This document shows positions 52,223-62,476 of a stretch of DNA of 64,000 nucleotides, in pieces. The notes under the pieces were generated by a model, which ran no database searches, was not told the DNA's origin, and saw nothing but the letters and a program-made list of their open reading frames with translations. Within the stretch, counting starts at the first letter, position 1. Each line of letters starts with the position of its first letter. A program made the translations under genes and the position numbers. Source of the DNA: Alkalihalobacillus pseudalcaliphilus (GTDB lineage Bacteria; Bacillota; Bacilli; Bacillales; Bacillaceae_D); assembly GCA_001038565.1 (NCBI GenBank), contig LFJO01000005.1, positions 550,766-614,765 of the forward strand, in the 5' to 3' direction.

Positions 52223-53428
52223 ATGGCAAAAGCAGCGTATATTCACATTCCCTTTTGTGAGCAAATTTGTTTTTATTGCGATTTTAATAAAGTATTTTTA
52301 AAAAATCAGCCTGTTAATGAATATATAGAGGCATTATTAAAAGAAATAGATTTAACCAAAGATAAACAGAGTATCTCCGATTTATTAAGGTTAGATACGA
52401 TATATATTGGTGGGGGGACACCGACAGCTTTAACAGCTGAGCAGTTAGAAAAACTATTGGCTGGCTTACAAACGCGAATTGCTCTTAAAGAAGTGAAAGA
52501 ATTCACGGTGGAAGTCAATCCTGATAGTGCAACGAAAGACCGTTTAGAAGTCTTACATGCATATGGTGTGAACCGTTTAAGTATAGGTGTACAAACCTTT
52601 GATGAAGAGTTACTTCAAGCTATTGGAAGAACACATTCAGAGGCAAATATCAGGCAAGCTATTTTAACGAGTCGAGCGGCAGGGTTTCAAAATATCTCGA
52701 TCGACCTTATGTTTGGATTACCGCACCAATCTGTTGAGCAATTTGTAAATACTTTAAAGAAAACGTTCGAACTTGGCGTGGAACATATTTCTGCGTATTC
52801 TTTGAAAATTGAAGAAAAGACAGTCTTCTTTAATCGACAAAGAAAAGGGAAGTTAAGCTTACCTCCTGAGGAAGACGAAGTTCGTATGTATGAACGACTA
52901 AGAAATGAAACGAGCAAACATGGGTATACTCAGTATGAAATTAGTAATTTTGCCAAACCTGGCTTAGAGAGTAAGCACAATTTGGTTTATTGGAATAATG
53001 AAGAATATTATGCCTTTGGGGCAGGTTCTCATGGATATTTGCAAGGGGTTCGCTTTCATAATCACGGACCACTTCCCAAATATTTAAAAGCGATTCAAGA
53101 AAATAAACTACCTCGGCTACAAGAGCATTTCGTACCACTCGTTGAGAAAATTGAAGAATATATGTTTTTAGGATTGAGGAAAAGGGAAGGATTAAATCGA
53201 CATCAGTTCCTTAACGATTTTCAACTCGATTATGAGCAATTGTTTGCTAATCAGCTAAAAACATTAAGGGAAAGGTTACTTATTGAAGATACAGACATAG
53301 GTATTCGTCTTAGTGACAAAGGTCTCTTGTTAGGTAATGAGGTATTTGAGCAATTTTTAGCTGTACTTGAAGAAGAGAAGCTTGTCATAGACGAAAATGT
53401 TTCTAATACTTCAAGTAAATATGATTGA
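52223..53428 (+). CDS. hemW: Heme chaperone HemW (radical SAM)
   Basis: A 401-residue radical SAM protein. The cluster motif is CEQICFYCDF (C-x3-C-x2-C), followed by YIGGGTPTAL, LSIGVQTFDEELLQAIGRTH and SIDLMFGLPHQS. HemN itself has an extra N-terminal trip-wire and a C-x3-C-x2-C-x-C motif; the phenylalanine after CD places this one with HemW, which inserts heme into proteins. It lies between lepA and hrcA, as in B. subtilis. Confidence 0.95.
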   Translation: MAKAAYIHIPFCEQICFYCDFNKVFLKNQPVNEYIEALLKEIDLTKDKQSISDLLRLDTIYIGGGTPTALTAEQLEKLLAGLQTRIALKEVKEFTVEVNPDSATKDRLEVLHAYGVNRLSIGVQTFDEELLQAIGRTHSEANIRQAILTSRAAGFQNISIDLMFGLPHQSVEQFVNTLKKTFELGVEHISAYSLKIEEKTVFFNRQRKGKLSLPPEEDEVRMYERLRNETSKHGYTQYEISNFAKPGLESKHNLVYWNNEEYYAFGAGSHGYLQGVRFHNHGPLPKYLKAIQENKLPRLQEHFVPLVEKIEEYMFLGLRKREGLNRHQFLNDFQLDYEQLFANQLKTLRERLLIEDTDIGIRLSDKGLLLGNEVFEQFLAVLEEEKLVIDENVSNTSSKYD

Positions 53429-53490
53429 CAAATTACGCTCTTTTTGATAATTTATCAATAGATTTAGCACTCAGGTGCTAAGAGTGCTAA
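53425..53490 (+). promoter_or_regulatory. hrcA-dnaK operon promoter and CIRCE operator
   Basis: TTGACA (53425-53430) and TAATTT (53448-53453) are 17 bp apart. A perfect CIRCE element, TTAGCACTC-N9-GAGTGCTAA, follows at 53464-53490, 15 bp before hrcA. HrcA bound at CIRCE represses the operon until heat shock. Confidence 0.96.
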
Positions 53491-53505
53491 CAGGGGTGAT
53501 AATCA

Positions 53506-54528
53506 ATGCTAACAGAGAGACAATTGTTAATTTTACATGCGATTGTAGACGATTATGTACGCTCAGCGGAGCCTGTTGGTTCACGAACCATTTCAAAGCG
53601 TGATGATATCTCCTTTAGTTCTGCGACAATCCGTAATGATATGTCGGATTTAGAGGAATTAGGTTTTTTAGAAAAACCACATAGTTCTGCAGGGCGTATT
53701 CCGTCGCAAAAGGGTTATCGATATTATGTCGATCATCTCCTGATGCCAGAGAGTCTTACGATAGAAGAAGAGGCTGATATTCAGACCGTTTTTAATGAAC
53801 GTATTCAGGAAGTAGAGGATGTAATCCAACATTCTGCAAGAGTACTTTCTAATATGACGAGCTATATATCCATTGTGTTAGGACCTGAAGTTTTTGATAC
53901 GAGGCTAAGAAGTATTCAAATTATCCCATTAACAGACGTATCGGCTATTTTAATTTTAGTGACTGATACGGGTCATGTTGAAAATCAAACGATTGCCATC
54001 CCGCCTAATATGATGGGCGAGGACATGCAAATGGTAGTTAATATTTTAAATGACCGTCTAGTTGGTGTTCCGTTATTTGAACTGAAAAATAAGCTAGCAA
54101 CTGAAGTGGCTAATGTGATGCGTCAACATGTTTCACATTACAAACCATTTATGAATATGCTTAATCGTTCTTTCCATATTCAGAAACAGGATAAAGTTTT
54201 CTATAGCGGGAAGATGAATTTATTAAATCAACCAGAGTTTCGAGACATTGAAAAGGTTCGAGTACTCTTTGAGATGTTAGAACAAGATAATCTTATGAAT
54301 GAGGTGCTACGTTCTCATAAAGTAGGGCTTCAAGTGAGAATTGGTCAAGAAAATGAACATAAGGCATTTGATAATATTAGTATGATTACAGCTAGCTATG
54401 AAGTGGCTGGTCGCCATATGGGTACCATTGGTATTATAGGGCCAACTCGTATGGAATATCGGCGGGTCATGAGTGTTGTTGATATGATCTCAAAAGATTT
54501 AACGAAGATATTAACGAGGCATCGTTAA
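53506..54528 (+). CDS. hrcA: Heat-inducible transcription repressor HrcA
   Basis: A 340-residue repressor. The winged-helix domain is MLTERQLLILHAIVDDYVRSAEPVGSRTISKRDDISFSSATIRNDMSDLEELGFLEKPHSSAGRIPSQKGYRYYV. A GAF-like and an inserted dimerisation domain follow, ending with GTIGIIGPTRMEYRRVMSVVDMISKDLTKIL. It binds the CIRCE element just upstream, with GroEL as modulator. Confidence 0.98.
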   Translation: MLTERQLLILHAIVDDYVRSAEPVGSRTISKRDDISFSSATIRNDMSDLEELGFLEKPHSSAGRIPSQKGYRYYVDHLLMPESLTIEEEADIQTVFNERIQEVEDVIQHSARVLSNMTSYISIVLGPEVFDTRLRSIQIIPLTDVSAILILVTDTGHVENQTIAIPPNMMGEDMQMVVNILNDRLVGVPLFELKNKLATEVANVMRQHVSHYKPFMNMLNRSFHIQKQDKVFYSGKMNLLNQPEFRDIEKVRVLFEMLEQDNLMNEVLRSHKVGLQVRIGQENEHKAFDNISMITASYEVAGRHMGTIGIIGPTRMEYRRVMSVVDMISKDLTKILTRHR

Positions 54529-54556
54529 AAAATATCCCATCATAAATGAGATAAGA

Positions 54557-54597
54557 AACCTAATTATCTTTTGTCTCGTATAAGAGATAATTAGGTT
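54557..54597 (+). promoter_or_regulatory. Long hairpin between hrcA and grpE
   Basis: AACCTAATTATCT pairs with AGATAATTAGGTT around a 15-base loop with no T run. In B. subtilis the operon mRNA is cut just downstream of hrcA, leaving a more stable grpE-dnaK message. This hairpin lies in that position and could be the protective 5' structure; that is inference. Confidence 0.6.
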
Positions 54598-54635
54598 ATG
54601 CTTGAGTAAGTTTACTCTAAGAGGAGGTGATTTTA

Positions 54636-55205
54636 ATGAAGAAGGAAACAGAAGAAATGGAAGCGACTGTAGAGGAACATGCTGAGGAAGTGACTGAACA
54701 AGAAACTTCTGAAGAAACAACGGATGATTCTACAGATGAGAACGCCAGACAAGTTAACTCAAGGGAAGTTGAGCTCGAATTGCAAGTGGCTGATTTAAAT
54801 CAACGTATCTTAAGAGTTCAAGCTGATTATGATAATTTCAGACGTCGTTCTCGTGAGGAAAAAGAGTCGGCGGCTAAATATAGATCGCAAAATGTTATCG
54901 AAGGGCTTTTACCTGTTTTAGATAACTTCGAACGTGCTCTTTTAGTGGAGCCTGAAAACGAAGAAGCGAAATCATTGCTTACTGGAATGGAAATGGTCTA
55001 TCGTCAATTACAGGAAGCTCTTAAAAATGAAGGTATTGAAGTAATTCCAACTGTTGGAGAGAACTTCGATCCACATCGTCATCAAGCTGTTATGCAAGTT
55101 GAAGAAGAGGGTTATGAATCCAACCAAATTGTGGCAGAATTACAAAAAGGCTATTTGCTCAAAGACAAGGTCATTCGCCCATCAATGGTAAAGGTAAACG
55201 CATAA
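54636..55205 (+). CDS. grpE: Nucleotide exchange factor GrpE
   Basis: A 189-residue protein with an acidic N-terminal extension, a long coiled coil ([58 protein letters not shown]) and a beta domain ending [44 protein letters not shown]. It releases ADP from DnaK. GAGGAGGTG supports ATG 54636 over GTG 54627. Confidence 0.97.
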   Translation: MKKETEEMEATVEEHAEEVTEQETSEETTDDSTDENARQVNSREVELELQVADLNQRILRVQADYDNFRRRSREEKESAAKYRSQNVIEGLLPVLDNFERALLVEPENEEAKSLLTGMEMVYRQLQEALKNEGIEVIPTVGENFDPHRHQAVMQVEEEGYESNQIVAELQKGYLLKDKVIRPSMVKVNA

Positions 55206-55236
55206 TTACATACAAATTAATAGGAGGCACAAAAAA

Positions 55237-57078
55237 ATGAGTAAAATTATCGGAATTGACTTAGGAACGACAAACTCTTGTGTGGCTGTTATGGAGGGTG
55301 GAGAAGCAACTGTCATTCCAAACCCAGAAGGAAACCGCACAACACCATCTGTCGTAGCATTTAAAGACGGAGAGCGTCTAGTAGGGGAAGTAGCAAAGCG
55401 TCAAGCCATTACGAACCCTAATACAATCATGTCTATCAAACGTTATATGGGTACAGACCATAAAGAGACAGTTGATGGAAAAGAATTCACACCTCAAGAA
55501 ATCTCTGCAATTATTTTACAAAAATTAAAGTCAGATGCAGAAGCTTATCTTGGTGAAACGGTAACTAAAGCGGTTATCACGGTTCCAGCTTACTTTAATG
55601 ACTCGCAACGTCAAGCGACAAAAGACGCTGGAAAAATTGCTGGTTTAGAAGTGGAACGTATCGTCAATGAGCCAACGGCTGCAGCGCTTGCTTATGGACT
55701 AGAAAAAGAAGAAGATCAAACGATTCTTGTTTATGACCTAGGTGGCGGTACATTTGACGTTTCTATCCTTGAACTTGGCGATGGATTCTTTGAAGTAAAA
55801 GCGACTTCTGGTGACAATAAACTAGGTGGAGACGATTTTGACCAAGTTATTATCGACTATTTAGTTGAATCATTTAAGAAGGATAACGGCATTGACCTTT
55901 CTCAAGATAAAATGGCGATGCAACGTTTAAAAGACGCCGCAGAAAAAGCGAAAAAAGATTTATCTGGTGTAACTCAAACACAAATCTCATTACCATTTAT
56001 TACAGCAGACCAAACAGGGCCTAAACACTTAGAAGTAAGCTTAAGTCGTGCGAAATTTGAAGAGTTATCTTCTGATTTAGTAGAGCGTACTTTGGCACCA
56101 ACTCGACGTGCTTTATCTGACTCTGGCTTATCTGCTTCAGAAATTGATAAAGTAGTATTAGTTGGTGGTTCAACACGTATTCCAGCTGTACAAGATGCGA
56201 TTAAGAAGTTAACAGGTCAAGATCCTCATAAAGGTGTTAACCCAGATGAAGTTGTTGCCTTAGGTGCAGCTGTTCAAGCGGGCGTTTTAACTGGTGATGT
56301 TAAGGATGTTGTATTATTAGATGTAACTCCACTTTCATTAGGAATTGAAACAATGGGTGGCGTATTTACAAAATTAATTGAGCGTAATACGACGATTCCA
56401 ACTTCGAAATCTCAAGTATTCTCTACAGCTGCTGATAACCAACCTTCTGTAGACATTCATGTCCTACAAGGTGAGCGTGAAATGGCAGCTAATAATAAAA
56501 CATTAGGTCGTTTCCAATTAACGGATATCCCACCAGCTCCACGTGGTGTTCCACAAATTGAAGTGAGCTTCGACCTTGATGCGAACGGTATCGTAAATGT
56601 TAAAGCGAAAGACTTAGGAACAAATAAAGAGCAGTCCATTACGATTACATCTTCATCTGGTTTATCTGATGAAGAAATTGACAAAATGGTTAAAGATGCA
56701 GAAGCAAACGCTGAAGATGACAAAAAGCGTCGTGAAGAAGTAGAGCTTCGTAATGAAGCCGATCAACTTGTCTTCCAAACAGAAAAGACGTTAAAAGACG
56801 TGGGAGAAGCGGTTGATGCAAGTGAGAAGGAAAAAGCAGAAGCGGCAAAAGATAAGTTAAAAGCAGCTATTGAAGCGAACAACTTAGATGAAATCCGTAC
56901 GGCGAAAGATGAGCTTCAAGAAGTATTAACAGCTATTACAACGAAAATGTATGAAGCAGCAGCTCAAGCTCAACAAGCACAACAAGGTGCTGGTGGAGAA
57001 GAGAATGGTCAACAAACAAAATCTGATGATAATGTTGTGGATGCTGATTACGAAGAAGTCAACGACGACAAAAAGTAA
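55237..57078 (+). CDS. dnaK: Molecular chaperone DnaK
   Basis: A 613-residue Hsp70. It has [19 protein letters not shown], the Gram-positive form of the N-domain (without the 20-odd-residue insertion of proteobacterial DnaK), [43 protein letters not shown], the [14 protein letters not shown] linker and substrate domain, and a C-terminal lid ending [19 protein letters not shown] precedes the ATG. Confidence 0.99.
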   Translation: MSKIIGIDLGTTNSCVAVMEGGEATVIPNPEGNRTTPSVVAFKDGERLVGEVAKRQAITNPNTIMSIKRYMGTDHKETVDGKEFTPQEISAIILQKLKSDAEAYLGETVTKAVITVPAYFNDSQRQATKDAGKIAGLEVERIVNEPTAAALAYGLEKEEDQTILVYDLGGGTFDVSILELGDGFFEVKATSGDNKLGGDDFDQVIIDYLVESFKKDNGIDLSQDKMAMQRLKDAAEKAKKDLSGVTQTQISLPFITADQTGPKHLEVSLSRAKFEELSSDLVERTLAPTRRALSDSGLSASEIDKVVLVGGSTRIPAVQDAIKKLTGQDPHKGVNPDEVVALGAAVQAGVLTGDVKDVVLLDVTPLSLGIETMGGVFTKLIERNTTIPTSKSQVFSTAADNQPSVDIHVLQGEREMAANNKTLGRFQLTDIPPAPRGVPQIEVSFDLDANGIVNVKAKDLGTNKEQSITITSSSGLSDEEIDKMVKDAEANAEDDKKRREEVELRNEADQLVFQTEKTLKDVGEAVDASEKEKAEAAKDKLKAAIEANNLDEIRTAKDELQEVLTAITTKMYEAAAQAQQAQQGAGGEENGQQTKSDDNVVDADYEEVNDDKK

Positions 57079-57122
57079 TACGATCTTAATTGGTAGGGGA
57101 GTTCATCCCCTATGAACTTGGC

Positions 57123-57158
57123 AAAAGTCAAAGTCAGCTTAATGGCTTTGACTTTTTT
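57123..57158 (+). terminator. Terminator between dnaK and dnaJ
   Basis: AAAAGTCAAAG pairs with CTTTGACTTTT around a 12-base loop and continues into T residues. A smaller hairpin, TAGGGGA/TCCCCTA, precedes it at about 57093. Read-through or a separate promoter must feed dnaJ. Confidence 0.85.
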
Positions 57159-57316
57159 CAAGGAGATTGAATATGCGTCTTGCACAGCGATAAAAAGTGA
57201 TGGTAAGATGTACGTTATGGACTAGTGGAGCGGCAACAAATAAACGTCACTTCTAATTAGTAGGAATAATAGGATGAAGAAACCAATGTTGATAATAGTC
57301 TCGGGGAGTGGATGAA

Positions 57317-58432
57317 ATGAGTAAACGCGATTACTATGATGTCCTCGGCGTTGAAAAGGGTGCTTCTGTTGATGAGATGAAAAAAGCGTACAGAAAGCTT
57401 GCGCGGAAATATCATCCGGATGTCAACAAAGCAGCAGATGCTGAGACCAAATTTAAGGAAGTAAAGGAAGCTTATGATGTTTTAAGTGACCCTCAAAAGA
57501 AATCACAATATGACCAATTTGGTCATGCAGCTACAAATCAAGGATTTGGCGGAGCTGGTTCTGGTGATTTTGGTGGCTTCGGCGATATTTTTGATATGTT
57601 CTTTGGCGGTGGCGGGGGTCGCAGAAATCCCAATGCACCACGTCAAGGGGCTGACCTTCAATACACGATGACGGTTGAATTTAAAGAGGCTGTATTTGGT
57701 AAAGATACGGAAATTGAAATTCCACGCGAAGAAAACTGTACTACATGTGATGGTTCTGGAGCAAAACCAGGAACAAAGCCAGAAACATGCTCGCACTGCC
57801 AAGGGTCAGGGCAAATGAGTGTTGAACAAAACACACCATTTGGCCGCGTTGTCAACCGCCGCGTATGTCACCATTGTGAGGGGACAGGAAAGCAAATTAA
57901 ACATAAATGTTCAACATGTGCTGGTAAAGGAAAAGTACGTAAGCGCAAAAAAATTAGTGTTAAAGTTCCAGCTGGTATCGATCACGGACAGCAACTTCGA
58001 GTGGCTGGTCAAGGAGAACCCGGAACAAATGGTGGGCCTCCGGGAGATTTATTTGTCGTATTTAATGTGAAGTCCCATGAGTTCTTTGAACGTGAAGGCG
58101 ACGATATCTACTGTGAAATGCCGTTAACCTTTGCTCAAGTAGCTTTAGGTGACGAAATTGAGGTCCCAACCTTAAATGGTAAAGTGAAATTAAAAATTCC
58201 TGCAGGGACACAAACGGGTACGAATTTCCGATTGCGTGGAAAAGGAGTACCGAATGTTCATGGGCGTGGTCAAGGTGACCAACATGTTCAAGTGCGTGTA
58301 GTAATTCCAAAGAACTTAACAGATAAGCAAAAAGAAGTGATTCGAGATTTTGCCAATCTATCAGGAAATAAGATTGATGAACAAGACGATAGTTTTTTTG
58401 GGAAAGTAAAGAGAGCATTTAAGGGCGATTAA
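57317..58432 (+). CDS. dnaJ: Chaperone DnaJ
   Basis: A 371-residue type I Hsp40. The J domain has [14 protein letters not shown] ... YHPDVNK (HPD), then a Gly/Phe region ([25 protein letters not shown]) and four C-x2-C-x-G-x-G zinc repeats ([36 protein letters not shown]). The C-terminal substrate domains follow. It stimulates the DnaK ATPase. ATG 57317 follows GGGGAGTG. Confidence 0.98.
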   Translation: MSKRDYYDVLGVEKGASVDEMKKAYRKLARKYHPDVNKAADAETKFKEVKEAYDVLSDPQKKSQYDQFGHAATNQGFGGAGSGDFGGFGDIFDMFFGGGGGRRNPNAPRQGADLQYTMTVEFKEAVFGKDTEIEIPREENCTTCDGSGAKPGTKPETCSHCQGSGQMSVEQNTPFGRVVNRRVCHHCEGTGKQIKHKCSTCAGKGKVRKRKKISVKVPAGIDHGQQLRVAGQGEPGTNGGPPGDLFVVFNVKSHEFFEREGDDIYCEMPLTFAQVALGDEIEVPTLNGKVKLKIPAGTQTGTNFRLRGKGVPNVHGRGQGDQHVQVRVVIPKNLTDKQKEVIRDFANLSGNKIDEQDDSFFGKVKRAFKGD

Positions 58433-58483
58433 TTTACTAAGTGTTTAATGGAGAAATCATGAAGGATGGAGTTGGAAGAAATA

Positions 58484-59419
58484 ATGAAATGGATTGAATT
58501 TAGTATTCATACTACCCAGGAGGCGGTTGAACCTGTCTCTAACATATTACATGAAGCAGGTGCCAGTGGTGTTGTCATTGAGGACCCAGCTGATCTTGTA
58601 AAGGAATGGGGCGATCGTTTCGGTGAAATCTATCAACTCTCTCCTGATGATTATCCTGAAGAAGGTGTCATTGTCAAAGCGTATTTCCCTGAGACAAGTT
58701 TTTTATCAGAAACGATTGAAGAAGTTACACTTTCAATAAAAGGATTATCTCAATATAATATTGATCTAGGGTTAAATAAAATAAATTTGACCGAAGTGAA
58801 AGAGGAAGAGTGGGCAACGGCTTGGAAGAAGTATTACAAGCCCGTGAAGATTTCACAAAAGATTACCATCGTTCCTACTTGGGAAGAATATACAGCAAAT
58901 GAAGAAGAAATGATTATTGAATTAGATCCTGGTATGGCCTTTGGAACAGGTACACATCCAACTACTGTATTATGTATTCAAGCCTTAGAAAAAGTAATAC
59001 AGGGAGATGAGCGTATTGTCGATGTTGGTACAGGCTCTGGAGTATTAAGTATCGCTGCGGCAAAGCTTGGAGCAAGCTCCATTCTTAGTACAGATCTAGA
59101 TGAGGTAGCGGTGGAAAGTGCTCAAATGAATATTGAGTTAAATAAACTCAGCGATAAAATTGAGGTCAAACAAAATGACTTATTAAAAGGGATTGATGGA
59201 CCTTATGATATCGTTGTCTCCAACATTTTAGCGGAGATCATCGTGAAATTCACCCAAGATGCGGCAGCGATCCTTAAACCAGGTGGAGCTTTTATTACGT
59301 CTGGTATTATAAAAAGAAAAAAACAAGAAGTGAAAGACTCTTTAATAGAAGCTGGATTAACGATTCAAGAAGTTGTTGAAATGGACGATTGGGTAGCGAT
59401 CATTGCTACAAAGTCATAA
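58484..59419 (+). CDS. prmA: Ribosomal protein L11 methyltransferase
   Basis: A 311-residue SAM methyltransferase. The N-terminal domain ([35 protein letters not shown]) recognises L11, and the catalytic part has [51 protein letters not shown] and a VSNILAEII motif (N-P-P-Y equivalent). ATG 58484 matches homologue starts; ATG 58466 is in frame. It is part of the dnaJ-prmA-rsmE-mtaB unit. Confidence 0.96.
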   Translation: MKWIEFSIHTTQEAVEPVSNILHEAGASGVVIEDPADLVKEWGDRFGEIYQLSPDDYPEEGVIVKAYFPETSFLSETIEEVTLSIKGLSQYNIDLGLNKINLTEVKEEEWATAWKKYYKPVKISQKITIVPTWEEYTANEEEMIIELDPGMAFGTGTHPTTVLCIQALEKVIQGDERIVDVGTGSGVLSIAAAKLGASSILSTDLDEVAVESAQMNIELNKLSDKIEVKQNDLLKGIDGPYDIVVSNILAEIIVKFTQDAAAILKPGGAFITSGIIKRKKQEVKDSLIEAGLTIQEVVEMDDWVAIIATKS

Positions 59420-59450
59420 TCCTCAACTGCTATAAGGTGGGGTGTGTGTA

Positions 59451-60200
59451 TTGCAAAGATATTTTGTTAAGTCAGTGACTGAAGTGAGCTTTACGATTAC
59501 AAGTGATGATGCTAAGCATATAAGTCGTGTGATGAGAATGAATAGTGGTGACAAAATCATTTGTGTTTCTGAGCAAGAGCATGAAGCATTCCTCTGTCAA
59601 TTACTTACCGTCGATATTGAAAAGGTGGAAGTGAAGGTACTAGAGAAAGTAAAGGTAGAGACAGAACTTCCTGTACATGTGACCGTTGCTCAAAGTTTGC
59701 CAAAAGGGGATAAGCTAGATTACATTGTCCAAAAAGGGACGGAGCTTGGAGCGTCTCATTTTATACCACTCCAGTCAAAACGAGCAATCGTAAAGTGGGA
59801 AGCTAAAAAAGTAAAAAAGAAACTGGAAAGATTACAAAAAATCGCCAAGGAAGCAGCAGAACAATCGTATCGTTTAGTTATACCTCAAATAGCCGATCCT
59901 ATTAATTGGAATGAACTGATTGAGCGTGTACAGGAATACGATTTGGTTATTGTTGCTTATGAAGAGCAAGCTAAAAGTGGAGAACAAGCCGAATTAGCTA
60001 AGGCATTAAATCAACTAGAAGACGGGAATCATATTTTAGTTGTTATCGGACCAGAGGGTGGTCTTGATTCCGAAGAAGTACAAGCCTTACATAATAAAGG
60101 GGCAAAAGTATGTGGACTTGGGCCGAGAATATTAAGAACTGAAACGGCCTCCCTATATATGTTAGCTGCAATATCTTATCAATTTGAATTATTGAGGTGA
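59451..60200 (+). CDS. rsmE: 16S rRNA m3U1498 methyltransferase RsmE
   Basis: A 249-residue SPOUT methyltransferase. The N-terminal PUA-like part (MQRYFVKSVTEV) is followed by the knot with VAQSLPKGDKLDYIVQKGTELGASHFIPLQSKRAIVKW, LVVIGPEGGLDSEEV and GLGPRILRTETASLYMLAAISYQ. TTG 59451 is 8 bp after AAGGTGGGG; GTG 59442 overlaps it. The stop overlaps the region just before the mtaB start. Confidence 0.95.
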   Translation: MQRYFVKSVTEVSFTITSDDAKHISRVMRMNSGDKIICVSEQEHEAFLCQLLTVDIEKVEVKVLEKVKVETELPVHVTVAQSLPKGDKLDYIVQKGTELGASHFIPLQSKRAIVKWEAKKVKKKLERLQKIAKEAAEQSYRLVIPQIADPINWNELIERVQEYDLVIVAYEEQAKSGEQAELAKALNQLEDGNHILVVIGPEGGLDSEEVQALHNKGAKVCGLGPRILRTETASLYMLAAISYQFELLR

Positions 60201-60205
60201 AGAAA

Positions 60206-61561
60206 ATGCCTTCAGTTGCATTTCATACATTAGGTTGTAAAGTAAATCATTATGAAACAGAAGCGATTTGGCAGTTATTTAAAGCTCAAAATTACGAGAA
60301 GGTCGATTTTGAGAAGCGTTCTGACGTTTATGTAATTAATACGTGTACCGTTACGAATACGGGTGATAAGAAAAGTCGTCAAGTGATTCGTCGTGCCATT
60401 AGAAAGAATCCTGATGCAGTCATTTGTGTGACGGGTTGTTATGCTCAAACATCTCCTGCAGAAATTATGGCAATCCCTGGAGTTGACATCGTTGTTGGTA
60501 CGCAGGAAAGAGTGAAAATGCTTGAATATATCGAGCAGTTTAAAGAAGAAAGAGAACCGATTAATGGTGTTGGTAATATAATGAGAAGTCGTGTCTACGA
60601 AGAGCTTGATGTGCCTTCATTTACAGACCGAACTCGAGCCTCTTTAAAAATTCAAGAAGGCTGTAATAACTTTTGTACATTCTGTATTATTCCATGGGCT
60701 CGTGGATTAATGCGTTCTAGAGATCCGCAAGAAGTTCTAAACCAAGCCAATCAATTAGTAGAAGCAGGTTATAAAGAAATTGTTTTAACGGGCATTCATA
60801 CAGGTGGTTATGGAGAAGATTTGAAAGACTATAGCTTAGCTCGATTGTTAGAGGATTTGGAAACGGTTGAAGGCCTTAAACGTATTCGCATTTCCTCGAT
60901 TGAAGCAAGTCAGTTAACCGATGAAGTCATTGATGTGATTGATCGTTCTGAAAAGGTCGTCCGTCATCTTCATATTCCGATCCAGTCGGGTTCTAATACA
61001 GTCCTAAAAAGAATGCGTCGAAAATACACGATGGAATTTTTTGCTGAGCGAATTGAAAAATTAAAAGGTGTATTACCTGGACTTGCGATTACTTCCGATG
61101 TTATTGTTGGTTTTCCGGGAGAAACGGATGCTGAGTTCCAGGAAACATATGATTTTATTGCCAAGCATAAATTCAGCGAATTACATGTGTTCCCTTATTC
61201 GAAGCGTACTGGTACGCCAGCTGCTAGGATGGACGATCAAGTGGATGAAGAAGTGAAAAATCAAAGAGTGCATAAGCTTATTGAGCTTTCTAATCAGCTT
61301 GCTAAGGAATATGCGAGTCGTTTTGAGCAAGATGTACTGGAAATGATTCCAGAAGAAGTAGATAAGGATCAGCCTGATAGTGGTTATTTGATTGGGTATA
61401 CGGATAATTATTTAAAAGTTAAAGTAAGAGTACCTGAAGCGATGATCGGAAAGATCATGAAGGTGAAGGTAACGAAACCTGGATATCCATATAGCGAGGG
61501 TGAATTTGTTCGCGTCATGGATGAGGATGATGCGGGATTAAAACAAGCTGTTTCAAACTAA
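60206..61561 (+). CDS. mtaB: tRNA t6A37 methylthiotransferase MtaB
   Basis: A 451-residue radical SAM enzyme that makes ms2t6A in tRNA. The N-terminal UPF0004 domain has TLGCKVNHYETEAI, INTCTVTNTGDKKSRQ and VTGCYAQ (three cysteines for one cluster). The radical SAM motif is CNNFCTFCIIPWARG, followed by LTGIHTGGYGEDL, a HLHIPIQSGSNTVLKRMRRKY segment and a C-terminal TRAM domain. The GCKVNHYE form separates MtaB from MiaB. ATG 60206 follows GAGGTGA. Confidence 0.95.
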   Translation: MPSVAFHTLGCKVNHYETEAIWQLFKAQNYEKVDFEKRSDVYVINTCTVTNTGDKKSRQVIRRAIRKNPDAVICVTGCYAQTSPAEIMAIPGVDIVVGTQERVKMLEYIEQFKEEREPINGVGNIMRSRVYEELDVPSFTDRTRASLKIQEGCNNFCTFCIIPWARGLMRSRDPQEVLNQANQLVEAGYKEIVLTGIHTGGYGEDLKDYSLARLLEDLETVEGLKRIRISSIEASQLTDEVIDVIDRSEKVVRHLHIPIQSGSNTVLKRMRRKYTMEFFAERIEKLKGVLPGLAITSDVIVGFPGETDAEFQETYDFIAKHKFSELHVFPYSKRTGTPAARMDDQVDEEVKNQRVHKLIELSNQLAKEYASRFEQDVLEMIPEEVDKDQPDSGYLIGYTDNYLKVKVRVPEAMIGKIMKVKVTKPGYPYSEGEFVRVMDEDDAGLKQAVSN

Positions 61562-61575
61562 TATTGAATTCTAAT

Positions 61576-61609
61576 AGTCATGTGGAGTTTGTCTCTGCAT
61601 GGCTTTTTG
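61576..61609 (+). terminator. Terminator after mtaB
   Basis: AGTCATGTGGAG pairs imperfectly with CTCTGCATGGCT around a short loop and runs into TTTTT. Confidence 0.75.
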
Positions 61610-61643
61610 TATGGAAGTTTAATGGGTGGTGTTCATTTCTCAA

Positions 61644-61933
61644 GGTTCATTTCGATTTTCAAAACTTCACGCAGTGGCGTGAAGAAGCCAAGCGAGCTTG
61701 GCTAACGGTCCAAAAACACTTGGATTTTAGATACTAAACCTGGTGGGGTTACTATTATCTCTTTTTGTTGTTGGTGGCTGTTTGTGCGGTGCGCTGAATC
61801 TTTTTGGGAAAACCCTTGCCCGGCAACACCCAAAAAGTGGCGGGGCTACAGCAAATTGTGAGAATTCTCAAAACCGATATTGAATGAAAAGCCACCAGTA
61901 AAAGAGTAAAACCACACTTTCATGTTTGTTGGT
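61644..61933. repeat. Dispersed repeat, inverted partner of 45872-46120
   Basis: From GGTTCATTTCG to TTTCATGTTTGTTGG this is the reverse complement of 45872-46120, with differences. It contains two extra hairpins (CTTCACGC/GCGTGAAG and GCCAAGC/GCTTGGC) that the partner lacks, and the central TTTTTGGG/CCCAAAAA stem. Its right end forms a further inverted repeat with 61955-62007. No gene is visible anywhere in 61610-62476. Confidence 0.85.
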
Positions 61934-62007
61934 TTTTTAACTTTTATTACTTTTCAATAAAGATGAAAGTAATGTTATGCTTTTTAACTGATAGCATTTC
62001 ATTCACT
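61880..62007. repeat. About 52-bp inverted repeat
   Basis: TTGAATGAAAAGCCACCAGT ... CACTTTCATGTTTGTTGG (61881-61933) is mirrored by CAATAAAGATGAAAGTAATG ... GATAGCATTTCATTCAC (61957-62006), with substitutions. The right arm is a partial copy of the module that starts the repeat at 45872, set in the opposite orientation to the left arm. Confidence 0.7.
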
Positions 62008-62038
62008 TTGTTTTTTTGTTAATGGATCTTATTTGTAC

Positions 62039-62152
62039 TTGAGAATCAGCAGTACCCAGCGGACGAAAACATGCGGAGACTCCCATGGGACGTAGTGGCA
62101 GAGCTGAGATCCACCGGTGAAGCCAGTTAGCTCAGCGCCACCCCATAGGACT
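62039..62152. repeat. GCGGAGACTCCC-type palindromic repeat, copy 2
   Basis: CCAGCGGACGAAAACATGCG and GAGACTCCCATGGGACGTAG match the copy at 34021. The pairings GAGCTGAGATC with GTTAGCTC and GTGGC with GCCAC are kept. Both the CGCGGG to CATGGG and the CCCGCAGG to CCCATAGG changes occur together, which suggests that the outer pairing is kept too. The hairpin element follows directly. Confidence 0.85.
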
Positions 62153-62220
62153 CGGATCATGATTTTCGGTAGCGGCAATTAACGCTCCGCACTTGAGCTT
62201 TAGTCCACTTTCATACAAAA
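62153..62220 (+). repeat. Dispersed hairpin element, deoC-side copy
   Basis: CGGATC faces GCTCCG around the CATGATTTTCGGTAGCGGCAA loop, so one pair of the stem is lost here. The tail is CCACTTTCATACAAAA. The deoC promoter lies about 190 bp further on, so this copy is upstream of transcription rather than in the leader, if that promoter is the only one. Confidence 0.8.
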
Positions 62221-62397
62221 GCAACTACAATTTGAGAGTAGCTTCACATTAGGGCTACTTGAGCATGATAGTTTAGCGGGATCGGTGTAGAGTGTGTGTA
62301 GATTGCTCCAAGAGGATAAGGATTAATTATTGTGTTAACGCTACTATTGAAGAAGTTACATTCCCTGTTTTGCTATTGAGATTGGTTTTGGATGAAT

Positions 62398-62435
62398 TTT
62401 TGCTGTGTCTAGAGAATAACTCTAGATTATGGTAA
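62398..62435 (+). promoter_or_regulatory. deoC promoter region with a palindromic operator candidate
   Basis: A perfect inverted repeat, TCTAGAG-AATAA-CTCTAGA (62408-62426), lies between a weak -35 (TTGCTG, about 62400) and -10 candidates (TAGATT or GGTAAAAT). It does not look like the DeoR site of B. subtilis. Its position suggests repression by an unidentified regulator. Confidence 0.5.
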
Positions 62436-62476
62436 AATGGAAGAGGTTCGGACAAGTTGAGAGGAAGTGTTCATAG

